Shown in pieces: positions 6,500 through 14,495 of a stretch of DNA of 17,089 bases (positions are counted from its first letter, which is position 1; each line of letters starts with the position of its first letter). A program made the position numbers and the translations under genes. Where the stretch lies: positions 1 to 17,089 of the forward strand of contig CANQLP010000027.1 of the NCBI GenBank assembly GCA_947624725.1, in the 5' to 3' direction. Source of the stretch: an uncultured Clostridia bacterium (GTDB lineage: Bacteria > Bacillota_A > Clostridia > TANB77 > CAG-508). Below the pieces are notes generated by a model. That model searched no databases and had not been told where the DNA came from. It saw only the letters and a program-made list of their open reading frames with translations.

Positions 6500-7204
6500 A
6501 TGAAAATTAAAATTTTATTACCTGTAATTATAATTGCTATTATATTAATTATAATAGTTATTATAGCTATTCCAAAAGAAATGACAAAAGATAAAATGCT
6601 AGAGGTTGCACAAGAACTTGATTTTGGACAATTGAATGAAGAAATCGACGATAACATAGTGAGAGTAAAAGAAAAATATGAAGGTAACATTTATAAATAT
6701 TCTTCTTATATTGAAGAAATTTATGCTGATTATGTTGAAATAGGGGGATTTAAGGTCTATTTAACAAAAGACGAATTAAAGATGTTGAATAAAGGAGAGA
6801 AAATAACAATAGTAGGAAAAGTAAACAAAATTGATATTGATGAAAATTATAATACAAGAACAATAGGAACTATATCTGATTGTAAATTTGTGGGGGAAAT
6901 GAAAAATGCTTATTTTGTAGACAAAACATTTACAATCACAGGAAACTTTAGAGTTACTGATAGTTCTCTAAAGCGTTATGGCTATAAAGATTATAGCATA
7001 GATACTACAATTACAGAATATGTCCATACGAATGAAAGTATTTCAAAAGCACGTTATTATTTTGAAAAAGGTAATTTTAATGAGGATGAAATAGTTGAGG
7101 GAGATAAAATTCAAATAATAGGAACTCCGACTTTATTTACAGTTGAAGGATATACAAGCATAGAATTAAAAAATATACAATTTATAAAAGAAATAAATGA
7201 ATAA
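6500..7204 (+). CDS. Membrane-anchored protein with probable OB-fold domain, unknown function
   Basis: 234 residues; RBS TAGGAGG at 6484-6490 gives a clear start. The N-terminus (residues 6-25) is almost purely Ile/Leu/Val and should anchor the protein; a soluble domain follows. Segments such as YVEIGGFKVYLTKDEL, LNKGEKITIVGKVNKI and EIVEGDKIQIIGTP recur with the pattern 'G-x-K-I-x-I-x-G', as in small OB-fold (tRNA_anti-like) domains that often come in tandem. Two such units can be drawn (about 70-130 and 140-230). I do not recognise a specific family. As the last cassette gene it may locate the HEPN proteins at the membrane or be their regulator; that is speculation. Confidence 0.5.
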   Translation: MKIKILLPVIIIAIILIIIVIIAIPKEMTKDKMLEVAQELDFGQLNEEIDDNIVRVKEKYEGNIYKYSSYIEEIYADYVEIGGFKVYLTKDELKMLNKGEKITIVGKVNKIDIDENYNTRTIGTISDCKFVGEMKNAYFVDKTFTITGNFRVTDSSLKRYGYKDYSIDTTITEYVHTNESISKARYYFEKGNFNEDEIVEGDKIQIIGTPTLFTVEGYTSIELKNIQFIKEINE

Positions 7205-7256
7205 TAAGAGTAATAAAAGAGAGAACATACTTATAATCATTTGCTTTTAAGATTAA

Positions 7257-7284
7257 ATACAAGGCTTAAATGCCTTGTATTTTT
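7257..7284 (+). terminator. Hairpin terminator in repeat copy 2 (end of cassette)
   Basis: Stem ATACAAGGC (7257-7265) / GCCTTGTAT (7272-7280), loop of 6, then TTTT. It would end transcription from the cassette before uvrB. Confidence 0.7.
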
Positions 7285-7303
7285 GCATAAAAAATGGTAA
7301 AAT
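7275..7303 (+). promoter_or_regulatory. Putative uvrB promoter, copy 2
   Basis: TTGTAT (7275-7280), 17-base spacer, TAAAAT (7298-7303). It is identical in spacing to copy 1, so the repeat supplies uvrB with its own promoter on the right side of the cassette. Confidence 0.5.
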
Positions 7304-7328
7304 AATATGGCAAAGGAGAAAAGATAAA

Positions 7329-9291
7329 ATGTTCAAAATTCATTCAGACTATAAGCCTACTCGGCGACCAGCCAAAAGCAATAGAATATCTTGCAAAAGG
7401 AATAGAGACCCGGCAAGAAATTCCAGACGCTTCTTGGAGTTACAGGCTCTCGGAAAAACCTTCACAATGGCAAATGTAATTGAAAAAGTGCAAAAACCAA
7501 CTCTTGTTTTAGCACACAATAAGACATTAGCAGGACAACTTTATAGTGAATTCAAAGAGTTTTTTCCAGAAAATGCTGTTGAGTATTTTGTCTCATATTA
7601 TGACTATTACCAGCCAGAAAGCTATGTCGCATCAACAGATACTTATATCGAAAAAGATGCATCTATTAATGATGAAATAGATAAATTAAGACACTCTGCA
7701 ACAGCTGCACTTTTTGAAAGAAAAGATGTAATAATAGTCGCATCTGTTTCATGTATATATGGACTACGGAGACCCAATAGATTATGAAAATATGATAGTT
7801 TCTTTAAGACCTCGGAATGGTAAAATCAAGAGAAGAAATACTTAAAAAATTAATCAATATGCAATATACAAGAAATGAAATAGATTTTAGAAGAGGTACT
7901 TTTAGAGCTAAAGGAGATACTTTGGAGATATATCCATCAGACGAAAATGAAAAGGCAATTAGAGTAGAATTTTGGGGAGATGAAATAGAAAAGGTAACAG
8001 AAATAAATCCACTAACAGGTAAAACAATAGGCACAAGACAGCATGTTATGATATTCCCAAACTCACACTATGTAACTCAAAGTGATAAAATGGAAAGGGC
8101 ATTAGTTACAATTGAAGAAGAACTTAAAGAAAGAATAAAATATTTTAAAGATAATAATAAATTAATAGAGGCACAAAGAATAGAAGAAAGAACAAATTTT
8201 GATTTAGAGATGCTTAAGGAAACTGGATTTTGTCAAGGAATAGAAAATTATTCAAGACATATAAGTGGAAGATTACCTCGGAAGTGCACCATTTACTCTT
8301 TTAGATTATCTTCCAAAGGATTTTCTAATGTTTATAGATGAATCACATGCAACTGTGCCACAAGTAAGAGCAATGTATAATGGCGATAGAGCAAGGAAAG
8401 AAAGCTTAATACAATATGGCTTTAGGCTTCCATCGGCATTAGATAATAGACCACTTAAATTTCAAGAATTTGAAAAGAAAATAAATCAATGTATATTTGT
8501 AAGTGCAACTCCAGCCGAATATGAAGAAGAAAAATCAAAGGAGAATGTAGTAGAACAGATTATAAGACCAACAGGACTTTTAGATCCAAAAATCACTGTA
8601 AAACCTGTTACAAATCAAGTAGATGATTTAATAGGAGAAATAAGAAAAAGAGTAGAGAAGAATGAAAGAGTTTTAGTTACCACACTTACTAAAAAAATGG
8701 CAGAAGATTTAACAGCTTATCTTTCAAGCCTAGATATAAAAGTTAGATATATGCACTCAGATATTAAAGCATTAGAGAGAATGGAAATTATAAGAGATTT
8801 AAGAATTGCAAAGTTTGATGTATTAGTTGGAATAAATCTTTTAAGGGAAGGACTAGATATTCCAGAAGTGTCACTTGTTGCAATACTTGATGCAGACAAA
8901 GAAGGATTTCTTCGTTCAGAAAGATCATTAATTCAAACAATAGGAAGGGCTGCAAGAAACACAGATGGAGAAGTTATAATGTATGCAGATGAGTTAACAC
9001 GGCAGCATGGAAAGAGCGATTTCTGAAACAAATAGAAGAAGAAGGTTGCAACAAGAATATAATGAGAAAAATGGAATAACACCTCAAACAATAAAGAAGA
9101 GTGTAAGAGATACAATTAAAGCTACTATTGTTGAAGATATACAAAATGAATATGATATAAAAGAGGAAGAAGACATAAAAGATGTTATTGAAAAATTAAC
9201 AATGGAAATGTTAAATCACGCACAAAATCTAGAGTTTGAAAAAGCTGCAGAATTAAGAGATAAGATAAAAGAGCTAGAAGGAATTGTCTAA
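7329..9291 (+). CDS. uvrB: UvrABC excinuclease subunit B, read through seven +1 shifts at CGG
   Basis: The span 7329-9291 is 1963 bases. Skipping one C at each of seven CGG codons leaves 1956, i.e. 651 residues plus stop, the normal UvrB size. UvrB is the damage-verifying helicase-like subunit of nucleotide excision repair. Walker A GVTGSGKT (36-43), the beta-hairpin region [80 protein letters not shown] and a C-terminal UVR motif ([13 protein letters not shown]) all appear, in order, only if the shifts are made. Site positions are Gly12, 28, 41, 146, 161, 316 and 556. Without shifting, the three early insertions sum to a full codon, so the zero frame re-enters UvrB after residue 41 with a scrambled stretch that destroys Walker A; it then stops at 7785-7787. 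RBS is AAAGGAG at 7312-7318. The 5' end is the cassette-side repeat copy. Decay is unlikely: all motifs are intact and all seven lesions are the same event. Confidence 0.92.
7362..7365 (+). other. +1 shift site 4: ACT-CGGC in uvrB
   Basis: Codon 12 in frame. It gives GGC (Gly12) then DQPKA. Confidence 0.88.
7411..7414 (+). other. +1 shift site 5: ACC-CGGC in uvrB
   Basis: In frame after site 4. It gives Gly28 of ETGKKFQ. In copy 1 the same position is GAA-GGA with no extra C, so this site was gained or lost between copies. Confidence 0.85.
7451..7454 (+). other. +1 shift site 6: TCT-CGGA in uvrB Walker A
   Basis: In frame after site 5. It gives Gly41 of GVTGSGKT, an essential P-loop residue. 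Confidence 0.9.
7767..7770 (+). other. +1 shift site 7: CTA-CGGA in uvrB
   Basis: In frame after site 6. It gives Gly146 of CIYGLGDP, a conserved UvrB motif. Confidence 0.9.
7813..7816 (+). other. +1 shift site 8: CCT-CGGA in uvrB
   Basis: In frame after site 7. It gives Gly161 of SLRPGMVKSRE. Confidence 0.9.
8279..8282 (+). other. +1 shift site 9: CCT-CGGA in uvrB
   Basis: In frame after site 8. It gives Gly316 of [16 protein letters not shown], a strongly conserved UvrB segment. Confidence 0.9.
9000..9003 (+). other. +1 shift site 10: ACA-CGGC in uvrB
   Basis: In frame after site 9. It gives Gly556 of [19 protein letters not shown] and carries the frame to TAA 9289. Confidence 0.9.
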
Positions 9292-9301
9292 AATAAAGGC
9301 A

Positions 9302-9331
9302 TTGAAATTTATATATGATATATGGTAAAAT
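9302..9331 (+). promoter_or_regulatory. Putative ftsY promoter
   Basis: TTGAAA (9302-9307), 18-base spacer, TAAAAT (9326-9331). The box ATGGTAAAATA matches that of the uvrB promoters. Confidence 0.5.
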
Positions 9332-9352
9332 ACAAAATGGAGGATATACAAA

Positions 9353-10262
9353 ATGGGATTTTTTGATAAATTAAAATTAGGTTTAAATAAAACGAAAGCA
9401 TCAATTGATGATAAAATAAATGGAGTATTTAGTACTTTTAGAAAGGTAGATGAGGAGCTTTTAGAAGAGCTTGAAGAAGCTCTTATTATGTCTGATATTG
9501 GAATGAATACTGCACAAGAAATAATTTCAAATTTGAGAAATAAAATAAAAAGACAAAATATAAAAGATGCAGAAGAAGTTAAAAAGGCATTAAGAGAGGA
9601 AATAGAAAGCATATTAGAGGTATGTGATAATAGTCTAAAACTTAATACGAAACCTTCAGTAGTACTTGTTATAGGAGTAAATGGAGTTGGAAAAACTACA
9701 TCAATCGGAAAGATTGCAAATCGATTTAAAGAAGATGGAAAAAAAGTATTAGTTGTAGCTGCTGATACATTTAGGGCAGCTGCAGTAGAACAATTAGAGA
9801 TTTGGGCAAATCGTGCTAAATGCGATATAATAAAAAGAGATGAAAAATCAGATCCTGCATCAGTTGTTTTTGATGGAATTAAATTCGCAAAAGAAAACGA
9901 TATAGATGTTATAATTTGTGATACTGCAGGAAGATTGCATAATAAAAAATATTTAATGGACGAACTTGAAAAGATACAAAGAGTTATTGATAAAGAGCTT
10001 CCAGAAGCAGATAAGGAAACATTACTTGTAATAGACCGGCACAACAGGACAAAATGCAATAGAACAAGTAAAAGCATTTAATGAAGTTAGCAAAATAACT
10101 GGCCTAATTCTTACAAAACTTGATGGAACAGCAAAAGGTGGAGTTGTAATTGGCATTGTAAATGAAAATAAAATACCTGTAAAGTATATAGGTGTTGGAG
10201 AAGGAATAGACGACATGCAAGTATTTAACTCAAAGGACTTTGTAAAGGCAATAATTGAATAA
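9353..10262 (+). CDS. ftsY: Signal recognition particle receptor FtsY, read with one +1 shift at CGG
   Basis: The span is 910 bases; skipping one C at 10037 leaves 302 residues plus stop, normal for a short Gram-positive FtsY. FtsY is the SRP receptor GTPase that docks ribosome-SRP complexes at the membrane for co-translational insertion, and it is essential or near-essential in most bacteria. Seen in order: N-domain helices (1-90), P-loop GVNGVGKTTS, DTFRAAAVEQL, ICDTAGRLHNKK, the LLVID-G-TTGQNA segment at the shift site (Gly229), LTKLDGTAKGG, and a C-terminal GVGEGIDDMQVF. The zero frame ends soon after the CGG (TAA 10079-10081) and lacks TKLD, the guanine-specificity motif, so the unshifted protein cannot be functional. 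RBS TGGAGGA at 9338-9344. The acidic A-domain is nearly absent, as in many Firmicutes. The 267-codon minus-strand frame is a shadow. Confidence 0.92.
10037..10040 (+). other. +1 shift site 11: GAC-CGGC in ftsY
   Basis: Codon 229 in frame with ATG 9353. Skipping C gives GGC (Gly) then TTGQNAIEQVKAF, the conserved FtsY reading, to TAA 10260. Confidence 0.9.
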
Positions 10263-10291
10263 TTAATAAAATTTAGAAAGGTGTTGATATT

Positions 10292-13079
10292 TTGGAAGAA
10301 AATAAGGATAAGGAAGTTGTAAGTAATGAGGAAGCAAATAAAATTCCTGAAAAGCAAATAAAATATCTTGGAAAAAGGACTTTAGTTGTTTTTGCAGTTT
10401 TAGTTTTATTCTTTCTAGGATTTCTTGTAACATTTAGAGCAAACTACATCGAAACAGGAGAAATAGGAGCAGAATATTTAGATGTATTTTTAGAAAATGT
10501 AAAATACAAGATGTACATTGGAATAATTAACTTTATATTTGTATTTACTATAATGTACATTATAAATAAATTTATAAAAAAAGGACTAAAGCAATTTTTT
10601 GAAGAAGAACAAAGAAAAATGCCGCGTCTTCCAAATAAATCAATTGCACTTATAGTTGGACTTGTATCAAGTATTGTTGTATCAAATATGTTTTTACAGA
10701 AAGTTATTCTTTTTGTAAATAATGCACAATTTGGAACACTAAATGATCCTATTTTTAATATGGATGCAGGATTTTATATGTTTATAATGCCATTAATTGG
10801 ACAGCTTGCATATTATATCGCAACAATGACTATTTTGTTAACAGTATATACAGTTGTCTATCATCTAATAGTATTTAATGTATATTTTGATGGAGTAAAT
10901 GCAGAGACATTAAAAAAGAGTTTGTTTATTAAATTATTATTATTCTATGTAATGGTAATAGCATTTTTTGTAGCATTCATAATGTGCTTTAATGTTCAAA
11001 ATATGGTTGTATCAGATGGATTTTTAACACTAAAAAATCAAACAGAGAGTACAATTATAGGAAGCGGCGCAGTAGACCGGAATAAAACTTTGGGGATACA
11101 GAATATTTGCATTTATAATTGTTTTATCTGTATATATGGCAATAAGAGCATTTAAGAAAAATAATACAAGAAATGTTATAAAATCACTTGCAACTATACC
11201 GGTATACTTAATTATGCTGTTTGTAGTAATGTCAGGATATAATATTTTCTTCATAAGGGGAAATGAATTAGATAAACAGAAGGCATATATATCAACTAAT
11301 ATAAATTATACAAAGACTGCTTATGATATTAAGCTTGATGAATCTCTAGTTTCAAGTACAGGAACGATAACAGAGAAGGAAGCAGAGGAAAATAAAGAGG
11401 TAATAGATAGCATACCAATTGTTACAAAGAATGCAGTAATAAATAATTTGTTACAAACACAAACAAATACTGGATATTATACATATAACGGCACAAAAGC
11501 TCTATTATACAATGATGATTTAGTATATATTTCAGCAAGGGAATTAGATGAAAAAAATGCTTCAGATGTATTTACTCATGGATATGGAGCAGTTATTGCT
11601 TCTGCAAGTGAAACTGACGAAGCAGGAAATATAAAATACATATCGAGGGATTTCGAAGATAAAAATATAAAACAGCCTAGAATATACTATGGAGTAAGTA
11701 ATTTAGATTCTGCTATTGTATCAAAAGATATAAATGAAATTGACTATCCAAAAGGAGCAACTGAAAACGAATCTTATAGTTATGATGGAGATGGTGGAGT
11801 TTCTTTAGGTCTACTTGATAGATTATGTGTAGCAGTAAAAGAAGGTAATTTAAGTCTAGTTTTATCAGATAAAGAAAGTAAAATACTACTTAATAGAAAT
11901 GTAATAGATAGGGCAGAAAAAATCATACCATACCTTATGTATGACGAAAATCCATATTTGGTAATAAATGATGAGGGTAAGCTTTATTGGGTAATAGATG
12001 CTTATACTGTATCTGATGAATTTCCATATTCACAAAAAACTAAAGTAGTATATAAAAACGAAACTAAAGAAATAAATTATATAAGAAATTCTATAAAAGT
12101 AATTGTAAATGCATTTGATGGGGAGACTAAATTCTATATAACAGATAAAACAGATCCTATTGCTATGGTATATAACAATATGTATAAAGGATTATTTGAA
12201 GATGAAGCAAATATTCCAAGTGATATTTCACAATATTTTACATATCCAGAATTTTTATACAATATACAATCAGAGGTAATAACAATGTATCATGATGTCT
12301 CTCCAGATGTATTATATAGAGGAAATGATGTTTGGCAAATAGCATCATACTCAAATTTGGTAAGTAGTAAGGGTTCTACCAAAATGCAACCTTACTATAC
12401 TATGTGTAAGACAAAATCTTCAAATAAGAGAGAATTAGGACTTGTTAACATATATAATCAATATGGAAAAGAAAGCTTAAATGCTTATCTTGTTGGAACT
12501 GTTGAAAATGGAAAGAATAAATTATCACTTTATAGATTTACGAGTGAAAATATTGTCGTAGGACCAATGCAACTTGATAATTTGATAGAACAAGATGAAA
12601 CAATATCAAGTGAAATCTCAAGTTTAAATGTTACTGGAACAAGGATAAGCAAGGAAATGATAATTGTTCCAATAGAAAATACTTTAGTGTATGTTGTCCC
12701 TGTTTATCAGACTTCTTTAAATGAAACTAATAGCGTACCTGTTTTAAAGAAAATTATAGTAAGTTCTGGTAATAAAGTTGCCATAGGAGATACAATGCAA
12801 AATGCTATAAAGAATTTACTTTCACCAAGTGAAGCAGTAAGCATTGAAGTAGAGGATGATAGTACAATAGAAGGCTTAATAGATTCTATAATAAAGGCAA
12901 ATAACAATCTTACAGAATCTAATAATTCTAATGATTGGGGACAAATTGGTAGAGATATAGAAACGCTTCAATCATTGATTGGCCAGTTAAAAGAAATTAG
13001 AGATAAAGAATTAGTAGAAAACACAGAAAATGCAGAAAATAATGTAATAGATGAAAATATCGTAAATGCTGAAGAATAG
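10292..13079 (+). CDS. UPF0182 family large membrane protein, read with one +1 shift at CGG
   Basis: The span is 2788 bases; one skipped C at 11078 leaves 928 residues, the usual size of UPF0182 proteins. I start at TTG 10292 because AGAAAGGTG (10275-10283) is correctly spaced; the next codons EENKDKE fit a cytosolic N-terminus. The first ~330 residues hold about seven membrane helices (starting TLVVFAVLVLFFLGFLV), with FRANYIETG and DPIFNMDAGFYMF typical of the family. The remainder (about 340-870) is a large probably extracellular domain with YTKTAYDI, FTHGYGAV and PRIYYG. The tail is Asn/Glu-rich. Function is not known. In the zero frame it ends 24 codons after the CGG; the +1 frame continues GIKLWGYRIFAFIIVLSVY, a membrane helix that the protein needs. 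It lies 29 bp after ftsY. Confidence 0.88.
11078..11081 (+). other. +1 shift site 12: GAC-CGGA in UPF0182
   Basis: Codon 263 in frame. Skipping C gives Gly263 then IKLWGYRIFAF and a membrane helix; the frame then runs 665 further codons to the stop. Confidence 0.88.
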
Positions 13080-13084
13080 TGAGT

Positions 13085-13113
13085 TTGACAATTTACATAA
13101 AATAAGATATAAT
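13085..13113 (+). promoter_or_regulatory. Strong promoter of the foreign-looking gene
   Basis: Perfect TTGACA (13085-13090), 17-base spacer, perfect TATAAT (13108-13113). It is the best sigma-A-type promoter in the window. Confidence 0.8.
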
Positions 13114-13134
13114 TAAAGTATACCAAAAGTGTTA

Positions 13135-13161
13135 GTTCTAGGATGTATTTTATCCTGGGAC
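13135..13161 (+). promoter_or_regulatory. 5' leader hairpin
   Basis: A 10-bp stem (13135-13144 with 13152-13161, including G-U pairs) and a 7-base loop near the start of the mRNA. It may protect the 5' end; no known riboswitch is recognised. Confidence 0.5.
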
Positions 13162-13208
13162 AAAAAGGGAACAATAACAAAAAGAAAAAAACGACAGGAG
13201 GAACTAAA

Positions 13209-13778
13209 ATGGAGCTTAGGAAGGTTCTGGAGGACCCAATACAGTTTGGGTTAAAGAATGAGTTTTATGTTGGGTATAAACCCGATGTGAAACGGTATAC
13301 TGTAATTTTAGGTGAGAAGTCTGGGGCTGCAGAAGATCAGACTATCATGGCAAAAAGCCTTGGCTGGCAGGCTGTCTTAATTGACAGCAAGATGTATCTC
13401 GTTAGCGACCCTACAGAAGAGATAACTCTTCAAGGAGAAGTGGGATACGCGAATGCGGAGTATATTTTTGATAGAGTCGCAAGGCTCTATAGAAATGATG
13501 CTATGGGCTTTGAGGCAAAAGCCATGGATGAGGATTTTTTCAGAACTTTGCCTAAAGATTTCAGGCAAAAGCTCGGGAAAATCTGGCTTGATACTTCATT
13601 TTCCCACAATGGAGTATATGCTTACTCAAGTGGAGTAAGATACACGATGGGAGGGAAGTGCTACAATGGAGTTCTCCAGTTAGCACAGAGTGAGAATGCT
13701 ATATCGCATCCAATCTGTGTTGTGATTGAGCTTCCATTGGATGCTGAAATCATTTTTCCGGGGCTTGACATTTTATAG
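13209..13778 (+). CDS. Hypothetical protein of foreign base composition
   Basis: 189 residues; SD AGGAGG at 13196-13201 and ATG 13209. It begins MELRKVLEDPIQFGLKNE and is soluble, without signal or membrane segments. It has an aromatic-rich middle (YIFDRVARLYRNDAMGF) and FSHNGVYAYSSGVRYTMGG. I do not recognise the family. Its codons differ clearly from the neighbours: more G/C in third positions (GAC, CTC, GGC, TGG-CAG), and it sits as a self-contained unit with a perfect promoter, a leader hairpin and a terminator, which suggests recent transfer. It holds the only in-frame CGG in the window that must be read as a normal codon (13293-13295, Arg29, context CGGT). A +1 shift there would reach TAA three codons later. 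If CGG always shifted, this gene would make a ~31-residue stub; either CGGT is exempt, or the gene is not usable in this host. Confidence 0.7.
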   Translation: MELRKVLEDPIQFGLKNEFYVGYKPDVKRYTVILGEKSGAAEDQTIMAKSLGWQAVLIDSKMYLVSDPTEEITLQGEVGYANAEYIFDRVARLYRNDAMGFEAKAMDEDFFRTLPKDFRQKLGKIWLDTSFSHNGVYAYSSGVRYTMGGKCYNGVLQLAQSENAISHPICVVIELPLDAEIIFPGLDIL

Positions 13779-13789
13779 TTCCCGAAAAA

Positions 13790-13818
13790 GACGGAAGGCT
13801 GATATTTAGCCTTCCGTC
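13790..13818. terminator. Bidirectional terminator between convergent genes
   Basis: Perfect 11-bp stem GACGGAAGGCT (13790-13800) / AGCCTTCCGTC (13808-13818), 7-base loop. An AT-rich tract follows on the plus strand and TTTTT on the minus strand, so it serves both flanking genes. Confidence 0.85.
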
Positions 13819-13835
13819 GAATTTATTTATATAAA

Positions 13836-14327
13836 TTATTTATGCAAAAATGTTTTCTCTACATATAATTTACTTGCAAATGACTGAGCAACACTTTTTA
13901 AAAGAGATTGCTCAAATGGAATATTTTCTGGTAAATCATATTCTACACCTTCAAAAGTATAAAGAATTGCTTTTTCTAATGCATCGCAAAATTGGTCATA
14001 AGCAGAATTAAATTTTGCAGTTTTTATTGCAAGCATGATAAGTTCGTTAATGTCATTTATACTATAGATTTGTTTTAGAATACAAATTACAAATAATGTT
14101 GCAATATGAAGTCTATTATATTTTTTCTTTCTAGGTGGTTTAATTAACCCTTGTTTTACATAGTTATTAATCATAGTCTTGGTAATAATATTTTCTTCTT
14201 TATTTCCAATGAAATCTTTCAAATTCTTTTCAAGAAATGTAACCAATTGATCCAAATATAAATCTAGATTAGGTAATTCGCTCCATCTAGGTATATGAAA
14301 AGATGTTGTATTTATTGTTTTTGACAT
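13836..14327 (-). CDS. DUF1836 domain protein, putative transcription regulator
   Basis: 163 residues on the minus strand; SD AAAGGAAA lies just upstream of ATG (complement around 14334-14341). The sequence opens with FHIPRWSELPNLDLYLDQ, then MINNYVKQGLIKPPRKKKY and HIATLFVICILKQIYSINDI. The 'SMINNYVKxGLIxxPxKKxY' block is the DUF1836 signature and resembles a MerR-type winged helix. A later helical part (100-163) may bind a partner or dimerise. It has no CGG codons. It is divergent from rdgB with a 168-bp shared upstream region. Targets are unknown. Confidence 0.8.
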   Translation of the reverse strand: MSKTINTTSFHIPRWSELPNLDLYLDQLVTFLEKNLKDFIGNKEENIITKTMINNYVKQGLIKPPRKKKYNRLHIATLFVICILKQIYSINDINELIMLAIKTAKFNSAYDQFCDALEKAILYTFEGVEYDLPENIPFEQSLLKSVAQSFASKLYVEKTFLHK

Positions 14328-14437
14328 AGAATTTTCCTTTCTATATAAGTATTTTGCAGTTTTTTAAGTTTTAAACAAAAACATTATAGCATATATTTAC
14401 ATAAAATGCAAATGCATTTTTGTTATAAACTTTTAGA

Positions 14438-14466
14438 TTGCAAATATTAGTCTTTTGTGATATTAT
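14438..14466 (+). promoter_or_regulatory. Putative rdgB promoter
   Basis: TTGCAA (14438-14443), 17-base spacer, TATTAT (14461-14466), about 30 bases before the rdgB start. The opposite strand has TATAAT (complement of 14382-14387) for the DUF1836 gene, so the intergenic region appears to hold divergent promoters. Confidence 0.45.
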
Positions 14467-14495
14467 AACAAATAATAACATAGAAAGGAAAGATA

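Larger units (their letters stand above)
7252..7613 (+). repeat. Direct repeat copy 2: uvrB leader and first ~94 codons
   Basis: Partner of 3302-3663, also 362 bp. It joins the intact 3' part of uvrB. It contains one extra C (site 5, 7411) that copy 1 lacks, balanced by a 1-base deletion in the leader. Confidence 0.9.

Noticed and set aside
7329..9291. uvrB, ftsY, UPF0182 and rdgB as ordinary pseudogenes
   Set aside because: There are no stops, deletions or motif losses other than the uniform single C, and corrected lengths equal the family lengths.
9274..10077. 267-codon minus-strand frame opposite ftsY
   Set aside because: It is the complement of ftsY, with Ser/Phe-rich low-complexity translation, no RBS and no family motif.
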